Positions 35,423-64,000 of a stretch of DNA of 64,000 bases are shown here, piece after piece. The position numbers were made by a program, and so were the translations under genes. The notes beneath the pieces are model-generated. The model worked only from the letters and a program-made list of their open reading frames with translations. It did not search any database and had not been told where the DNA came from. The stretch comes from Gadus chalcogrammus (lineage: Eukaryota; Chordata; Actinopteri; Gadiformes; Gadidae): NCBI RefSeq assembly GCF_026213295.1, contig NC_079431.1:9688573-9752572 (forward strand), read 5' to 3'. Numbering within the stretch: the first letter of the stretch is position 1; every line of letters begins with the position of its first letter.

Positions 35423-36875
35423 CAATCATTTTTCCCTGTGCAGTAGTTGGGCCTGGGCTCTCTGCATTCTGTGGATTGCAGCAGCAGACCGGCCATTATC
35501 CGTCCCCATAGCAAAGGTCTTCACAGGCATGGCTGACCGCCTCACTTCCACCCCAGAACCTCACAGCACTGCCCACGCCATTGTAGGCTCCAGGTGAGTT
35601 CATAGTTCTTCGCTCATTTTGTAAATATATGCCGAATGATTGTTTTTGTGCTATGTGCTAGTTCTCCAAAAAAAAGAAAAAGTAGTTGCATGTGATTCAT
35701 CCTTTTCTGACTTTAAGTTAACTTGAAGATTTGACTGATTAGACGCCCGCTTCTTTGCCTGTTTGTTTATGTCTAGAGTGTTTGAAAATGCCCCTGGAGT
35801 GCCTGCGTTCTACACCGCAGAGTCTGCATCAATACCTGCCGGCGCGAGCGTAGCATCTACCGTTAGCGCAAAGGGGCCGACTGCACCCCCTGTGCGAGTG
35901 GTTCCGTCAGAAGCCCCTCTGGCTCTGTCAACACCACCTCACACGCTGTCCTCCCCGGTGGGTACAACCATGATCCAGCCACCAGCGAGCCCCAGCCCCA
36001 CACAGGGCCCCACCAGCAGAGAGGAGATTACTCCATCTGCTTATGGACCTCCAGCCACCCCATCCAGGAGCTCCACTCTACTCACACCAAGAAACAGCAG
36101 CAGCTCCCCCCCGCCGGCAGGAGAGAGGAGCCAACAGGAACCCGCTGTAGAGCCGAGTACAGGCCCCCAGACGGCGCCGGCTCCTCTGTGTGACTACGAC
36201 CAGTGCGTCCATCTGCAGAGGCCCTGCCCCGAGCTCCGGCACCTCCGGGGCTGGACCTGCAGGTGCCCGGCCCAGAGCAACGCCGCCCCCGCAGGGACCC
36301 CAGGCCCGGTGGTGGCCCTGGAGGTGACGAGGGCGTGGCCGACGTCCGCCAGCGTGCGCTGGTGCGCCCCGGACTCGCCGCTGAGCGTGTTCCTGGTGTG
36401 GGTGCTGCGCGGCGACGGGAGCGCGGTGAGCAACGGCAGCGTGGGCCCGCGGACCCGGCAGACGGACATCTTCGGCCTGTCGGCGGGCGGACGCGCGTAC
36501 CGCGTGTGCGTGAGCGCGCAGAGCGCGGCGGGCGCGCTGTCGCACGCGCGCTGCGTGAGCGTCGCCACCCCCGTGGACGCGGAGGCCGTCGCTGTGCACG
36601 TTCTGTCGGGGGCCTGCGGCGTCCTGCTGCTGGCGGCCGTGGTGCTGAGCCTGTGTCTGTACCGGCAGTGCCAGAGGAGGAGGGGCGAGGCGTCGCGTGG
36701 TGAACCCACCACGCACCTCCTCCCCGCGGCGCACGCCTCCCAGGACCAGCGCCCGTTTTGCAGCATGGTGTCCATCGCCAACCCCGCCTACACGCCCGCT
36801 ACTGAGCAGAGAGCGCCCGCAGCTGACCAGTGCGCCCACAGAGCGCCTGCCAAGAAATCAGCCAACGCGAGATAG
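35069..36875 (+). CDS. lrrn4cl: LRRN4 C-terminal-like (LRRN4CL-type) single-pass membrane protein
   Basis: Three exons, 35069-35094, 35444-35593 and 35777-36875, join in phase to 424 residues. The N-terminus reads MDPRRVTCCSWAWALCILWI and ends in a small-residue AAA site, a convincing signal peptide split across exons 1 and 2. A long Ser/Thr/Pro-rich stretch follows, then the diagnostic CDYDQCVHLQRPCPEL and WTCRCP, a fibronectin type III domain (VTRAWPTSASVRWCAP to YRVCVSAQSAAG), a transmembrane helix (VLSGACGVLLLAAVVLSLCL) and a short cytoplasmic tail. The CDYD motif, FN3 and membrane order match the LRRN4/LRRN4CL family. No leucine-rich repeats precede it, so LRRN4CL is preferred over full LRRN4. 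The Pro/Ser/Thr stalk makes it longer than the mammalian protein as I know it. Function is poorly known; cell-surface location is inferred. The FN3 exon is extremely GC-rich. Confidence 0.75.
35211..35419. repeat. Opposed (TG)n and (CA)n tracts in intron 1 of the LRRN4CL-like gene
   Basis: TG repeats at 35211-35278 and CA repeats at 35344-35419 are reverse complements of each other, separated by about 65 bp. They occupy most of the 349-bp intron and end about 24 bp before the acceptor AG at 35443. Confidence 0.95.
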
Positions 36876-37906
36876 GATCTTGGGATTGTGGTGATTGCAG
36901 TTGGGTCTTTTTTCTTTCTTGTTATATTCACGCCTGCACTATGTAACTTTATACCGCAGCTATTTACTGCATCAAATACCCGAACTGGAGGGTTTGTTAT
37001 AGATAAAACACACCCATCCACGAGTCAATCCATCTGTACTATATTATTATTATTATTATTATTTCAACTATACCTGCAGCTACAATCCAAGCCGCCAGAG
37101 GCTGCTAATTGACAAACACCGTGCTGGTTTATATCCATGGTTTATAAATCTACTAGATGGAGATTTGTTTTTCACAATTATTTTTTCTTATTTGAGTCAG
37201 TAGTTGCATATTTTGCAGGTAAAAACTACCGTACAGAACTACCTTTGAGTCAAATACTAACAATAGCATTTATTTTATTAAAATATGATAAATGAATGAA
37301 GTAAAATGATATCTGAACTGCCCGTTTTCCCCCAAAAATATCACCATCCCAAAAACAGCTTCGGGAGACAGTGTGCGGGGCAGCAAACCAAAGCTAAAGG
37401 TTAACTAACAAGTTCTTGGTTTGGAAAGTTTAGGGATATTGTTTGTGTCGGGTTGAATACATGTATTCTTACTGTTTAGACCTCACTGCTGTAAGTCACA
37501 GGTTAGGCCAGGTGTAGAAGTTGGGCTATGGGAATTGACTACAGATGTTTATTGTTTCATATAGCGTGTGAAAAATTGATGTTATGCTAGGTCTTGGTAA
37601 AGGTCAGGCTGGTGATACATCTTACTGAATAATAAGTGAATAAGTTAAACAACAGTTTTCAGGAATTCTACATACTTACTATGAGATATTGAGTACCTCA
37701 CTTTCTGATTTCTTTATATTCCAATTAAAATATATTTGCACAAGTTTGACAACTTGCTTGTCATTTTGAGTAAAAAAAGGTAAGTTATAAAGTTATATTT
37801 TTATTTTATTTTTTATTTACAAAACCCCACTGCACAAAGTCAACTCCAATGCTTTTTTTTAATATATACTTGGAAATCATAGATTTTGTTGAAGATTGAA
37901 ATCACA

Positions 37907-37912
37907 TTTATT
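37907..37912 (-). terminator. trappc10: Candidate trappc10 polyadenylation signal
   Basis: AATAAA on the minus strand in the context CTGTAAATAAATGTGATTTC, about 1.2 kb past the trappc10 stop codon. An earlier signal could be used instead. Confidence 0.4.
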
Positions 37913-38227
37913 TACAGACCAGTATGTACAGTGCCCAGAGAAATTGAGTATAATTACAATGTGGTGAGGAAGGGCTTTTACGGTCAGCTTCGAGGTGACA
38001 CTCTGTTCCATGAGTAATCCTTTCATTCATTTCTACCAGGTCCTACAATACGTGTGCATAGCTCAGACACAGATTCAGCAACGCTTACGCACCCCTTGAG
38101 ACACACGCACTAGATATACACAAACTATAAAATGGACAAAGACAATATAGATAGATATTGTCCACTGGCTCATCCTTAGTTTTAAGAATCACTCACTAGA
38201 TCACACATACTCCTATGAGGACATAGA

Positions 38228-38357
<130 letters not shown>

Positions 38358-38664
38358 ACAGTACTTCAGTAGTCGAGCAACTCCCAGTAGTCTTGTGTTA
38401 CAGACAGGCTATGTGGGGCTTTGGTGCATCTGAATTCTAGCATTTTCTTCAAGGGAGGCGGACACTGTTCCTGCATTAGCCCTGGCCACGAATGTCTGGC
38501 ACAGGGTTTGGCAACAGGTGGCCGCAAAGCATCATGGGACAGCGAACATTCATAGTTCCACAGAGCGGGAAGGGGTGGGACTTTGTTTGTCGCGTATGAG
38601 ATGAGCGGCCAAATATATAGATCTCTAGATTGTTTTAATGTGCTAGGTGGGGAAGTGCGTGGGT

Positions 38665-38688
38665 GGGGGGGGGGGGGGGGGGGGGGGG
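38665..38688. repeat. G homopolymer (24 nt)
   Basis: Run of about 24 G on the plus strand, followed by further G-runs at 38718-38727, in the trappc10 3' UTR region. Confidence 0.9.
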
Positions 38689-39102
38689 AGTGATGGAGGG
38701 ATGAGGGTGGGGTGACGGGGGGGGGGGGTCAGCAGTAGCAGCAGATGTCCTTCGTCCGTCGCTGAGTGTTCTTGGGGGACGTCTCCGTTGACGATAAAGT
38801 GTCCTTCTTGCAGGGGTTGGGGGCTTCAAAAGGGGGCTGGAGCGGGTGGGGTGGAGGGGGTCCAGCGAACCAGACTTCCAACCCCTCCCCCCCCCCGCCA
38901 AGTGCTCAAGGCCAGCTCAGTGCCGTGTAAAGGTGGGAGGAGGGGGGGGGGGGCGCGAGGTGAGGTGAGGTGGCGTCGGGCGGTGAGGACATCAGGACGG
39001 AGCTGGTAGGAGGGGGGTCGGGGTGGTAGTAGTGGTAGTAGTAGTAGTAGTAGTAATAATAAGTCCAGCCACCGGGTGGGTGGGGGCCGGCGAGGGGGGC
39101 TG

Positions 39103-57142
<18,040 letters not shown>

Positions 57143-57637
57143 GTGTCTTAGCGATAGCCCCCCATTAACATGACACCCAAACAGCAGCCTTGTTGTTAAT
57201 AAGTGCTTATGTATGCAGTTGTGTTGAATCGGTGGGGCCCGTGTCCACCTTGCACTTCCTGGAACACCTCAAACACAGAGCACGTCAGCCCTGCGTCATT
57301 AAAGGGACAGGACCATGCATTGAAAGGACCACAAGTGTTTGTGTTGGGTTTTGGTGCAGCAAGTAATCGTCTCATACACGTGGTAGACTTGAGTGATGAT
57401 TACTTAAAATACATAGCGGGCAGGGCAGTCTATTCGTCTATCCTTTTTTGCAAAGATTGAAAGGATGTATCACAAACAGCCTCTCTGTACCCTGTTGGCT
57501 AACAATTCACAGAAGACGATATAACACCAATAGGCCTATAATGCCGTTATAAAATTCCAGCTGACCATTCTCAGTATTTTTTTTATTAAATGAGATGCAT
57601 ATCAAAATACAACGATCATGAATTTGATTAATATACT

Positions 57638-57643
57638 TTTATT
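57638..57643 (-). terminator. cnga4: Candidate cnga4 polyadenylation signal
   Basis: AATAAA on the minus strand lies about 75 bp past the cnga4 stop codon, and so between cnga4 and the trappc10 start in the same orientation. Confidence 0.5.
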
Positions 57644-57717
57644 TTTTGTATATTTTTTGATTTTAATAGTTTTTTTGGTTTTCACCTTTATCATCATTAT
57701 TGTGGTTCAACTTCTTC

Positions 57718-61479
<3,762 letters not shown>

Positions 61480-62569
61480 CCTCACTCACGGTACACTGGT
61501 CGTTCACATTAATACATGTTCTCTCTCGTGTCCGAAATGACCTTTGCTCCTTGTGTGTTGACGTGACTATGAGTATAACACATAGCAACGGCACTGAGAG
61601 TACCTAAGTGTCACCTGGAGATGATGCTGGTCTCCATGGGAGTGGAGCCACAACAGAGGCCATGGGGTCTCTGGGGAGTTTGTCTTCAGTCTTAAATCTT
61701 TAAGTCTCTGTCAAATGGTTAGTTAGTTAGTTTGTTCATATTGTGTAATTTCTGAAGATTCTACAAAAACTACTGTAGTCTCTCATTCTTGGATTTATGC
61801 TTATTACATTGAAGAGTTTGTAGGAGAAGCCCACCTAAAAACATACAGACCGATCACCAAGTAGAATTTGGATTAATTCATAATTCATATATTACTCAGA
61901 ATGTAATAATCTCATATTTTTCTTCTTAAATGAATGGCGTTAATATAAATTTACTGTGTGTATTTTTGGTTTCGTCCTGTAGATGTCTCCCTTGTCTTGC
62001 TGTAAAATCCATAATCTAGTTTATCTTGAATTGATCAAAGGGTAAAAATACCAAAAGAAAGTTAGCCTGGAAATTATGATTATCGTTTGCTAATAATCAT
62101 AATTATTATCGTTTGCTGTTGCCTTACTCAGCGTTCTAAGGCTATTATGATGACTCCTGTGTGAATGGCTCTTGTGAGCCGATTTGACAGCAGGTGGGTA
62201 AGCGGAAATAGATTCCCATATTCTATCACCTGTCACATATACTACCAGAGGAATGGTGCCATGAAAGAAGAATAACTTTTAAATTGCATTTTTGGTTTGT
62301 GATGAGGTACAAAATACGGGGCAAACTAGAAACCTAGTGTGTGTCATCATCATTGGTTACTTGCCGGAAAATGGATGTTATTTTTGCAACTATGTGTCTG
62401 TGTAACTGTAATTTATTTTTCTGTAATCAATCATATGTTGGTTTATAACCTGACCAACTTTATGCTTGAGAGATTTGTGAGATTGTAATAAAAGACCAAA
62501 CACATCATTGTGATGCTAAATTAGACTTATGTCTTAGTTGGAACTAAACTAGTACCCTGATTCTGTCGT
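61480..62569. other. Upstream region of cnga4, no gene seen
   Basis: AT-rich sequence without supported coding content. It contains a short inverted repeat around 62070-62115 (AATCATAATTATTATCG region). The cnga4 promoter should lie here, but no clear TATA box was recognised. Confidence 0.5.
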
Positions 62570-63960
62570 GCCAGCAACATGGCAGCACTGATGAGAGCTC
62601 CTTCCAGCTTCCTTGCTTTTTGTGAGCTGAACACCTTCTACACTCGCTTCGAGAGGGACAGAGACACCCCCCCCCCAATGAATTGCCTTCATGGAGTGCT
62701 AAGCTCACCTCCAAGGTAAGGTTAACTTCTCAAGTCGCCAGGCGAAGATAGCATTCCAGGTAGGGCCCTCAGGGGCTGGTCAGCTAGAAGAGGTCATTAG
62801 GGACATCTTTAACCCCTGCCTTAGTCTGTTCTCAACACCTGCTTTCAAAGTTACACCATTGTCACTTTGCCCAAGAGCACTAATTTAACCTGCATGAATG
62901 ACTGTCCTCTAGTGTTGACCTCAGTCATTATGAGTGGCTGCCTACCACCTTAAACTATGCAGTTTGAATTTTCGGGTCAACCAATGCATGGACAACGCCA
63001 TAGCCCTGCAGCACACCAGTACAAAGAGAACATGTATAAAAAGACGGCTTTCGATACCATCATCCCCTCCAGAGTGGTCTTCTAGGGGAAACAACCAGGG
63101 ACTAAACCCCTCCCTATGTAGATGGATCTACAACTTCCTGACAGGGAGTCTCCCTGGGTGGGGAGAAACAGTGACCGAACCCTGCTCCCCGGTCATCATC
63201 AACACACGTATCCCCCAGGGATGTGTGCTCAGTCCCCCCCTGTTCTCCCTGTTCACACATGACACACATTGATTGCAAAACAACCATCGCGGGCCTGCGG
63301 AACCCTGGTAGCATGGTGTCAAGACAAGCCAAGACAACAGCCTCTCTCTCAACGTCAGCAAGGCAAATGAGATGATTGTGGACTAGAGGAGGCTACGGGA
63401 GGGGGAACGTGCACTCATACACGTCAATGGAACTGTGTTGGAAAGGGTGCTGCTCCTTTGGGTGCAGCAACAACGATGACCTTACCTGATTTGCTAACAC
63501 AGGCAAGGTTGTCAAATCAGCATTGAAACTTCTCCGCTACCTCAGACTGAAAAGTTTGGTATGGATCCAGTTGTCCAAACATTTTCTTACAGGTGCATTA
63601 TCGAGTATTTTGACTGGCTGCATCACAGTGTGGTACGGTAAGGTCTTACACAGTGTTGTCAGGATAGTACACATCATTGGCAGAAAGCTCACTGCCCTAC
63701 AGGAAAACTACCACGCATGCTGCCCCAGGAAAGCTCTCAGGATTATTAAGGACTCTCACCCGCCAGCACATAAACTTCTCACTCTGCTGCCATCTAGCAG
63801 GCGATACCCGAGCGTCCGGTCTGCACATAATTGAATTTTGGATATAATGGGATTTTGTTTATTTGCTATACTATTACCCTGTAATATACTTATTGCATTC
63901 TAGTATTCATATATACATACTTATTATTAAAACACATCCTATAATGCTACAGCTCACTTG
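62570..63960 (+). mobile_element. Dead LINE, reverse transcriptase fragments (L2/Rex-like)
   Basis: Plus-strand pieces in changing frames include FCELNTFYTRFERDRDTP (about 62620), KTAFDTIIPSRVVF (about 63045), CRWIYNFLTGSLPG, IPQGCVLSPPLFSLFTHDTH (63213-63272), NSLSLNVSKANEMIVD followed by a stop (about 63333), and SSILTGCITVWYGK with ALRIIKDSHPPAHKLLTLLP (63600-63800). The order matches the fish LINE reverse transcriptase of L2/Rex-type elements. The F/YADD catalytic box expected after the THD motif is deleted, and several stops are present. The 3' end was not defined. Confidence 0.75.
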
Positions 63961-64000
63961 TTCTACAGGGGGAGGAGACCTCTTGGAGCGGGAGAAATGT

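Noticed and set aside
36078..36839. Long minus-strand frames opposite the LRRN4CL-like FN3 exon, and the second plus-strand frame at 36203-36703
   Set aside because: Shadows caused by very high GC content; the residue composition is unnatural and the sense frame has clear domain homology.

Overview
The window is teleost fish genomic DNA. Genes have short exons with GT/AG introns, (AC)n/(TG)n microsatellites are very dense, and there are fish-type DNA transposons (Harbinger, TTAA-targeting, MITE-like), a decayed Ty3/gypsy element and a dead LINE. The gene set (a Vg1-type gdf3, an LRRN4CL-like gene, trappc10, cnga4) is vertebrate. The microsatellite density would fit a gadiform, but that is only an impression.

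Region by region. (1) 1-4700: a Harbinger element (HARBI1-like transposase, cut by the window edge) lies inside a decayed Ty3/gypsy retrotransposon on the minus strand. (2) 4700-6400: repeat-rich, no gene seen. (3) About 6400-32200: a segmental tandem duplication. Unit A (about 6401-15800) and unit B (about 18331-30900) each carry a TATA-box promoter, an 11-exon plus-strand gene for a 439-residue protein with a C-terminal PRY/SPRY (B30.2) domain, and then, in opposite orientation, a gdf3 pseudogene with an internal deletion and a transposon insertion. Unit B also received a 2.9-kb TTAA-flanked insertion. Partial third copies lie at 16390-16745 and 30903-32200. (4) 32301-33881: the intact parental gdf3 gene (minus). 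(5) 35069-36875: a divergently transcribed LRRN4CL-like gene (plus). (6) 39103-57142: trappc10 (minus), 23 coding exons, 1265 residues. (7) 57718-61479: cnga4 (minus), 7 coding exons, 694 residues. (8) 62570-63960: a dead LINE reverse transcriptase.

The single-copy genes are housekeeping or developmental: a TGF-beta family morphogen, a Golgi trafficking subunit, an olfactory channel subunit and a cell-surface protein. They do not form one pathway. The dynamic part is the duplicated B30.2 pair. Both copies keep every reading frame and splice site. The differences I compared are mostly amino-acid changing while the introns stay nearly identical, a pattern suggesting a recently duplicated, diversifying gene. 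Its helical N-terminal half matches no family I can name. All exon models were built by hand from splice signals and reading-frame phase.
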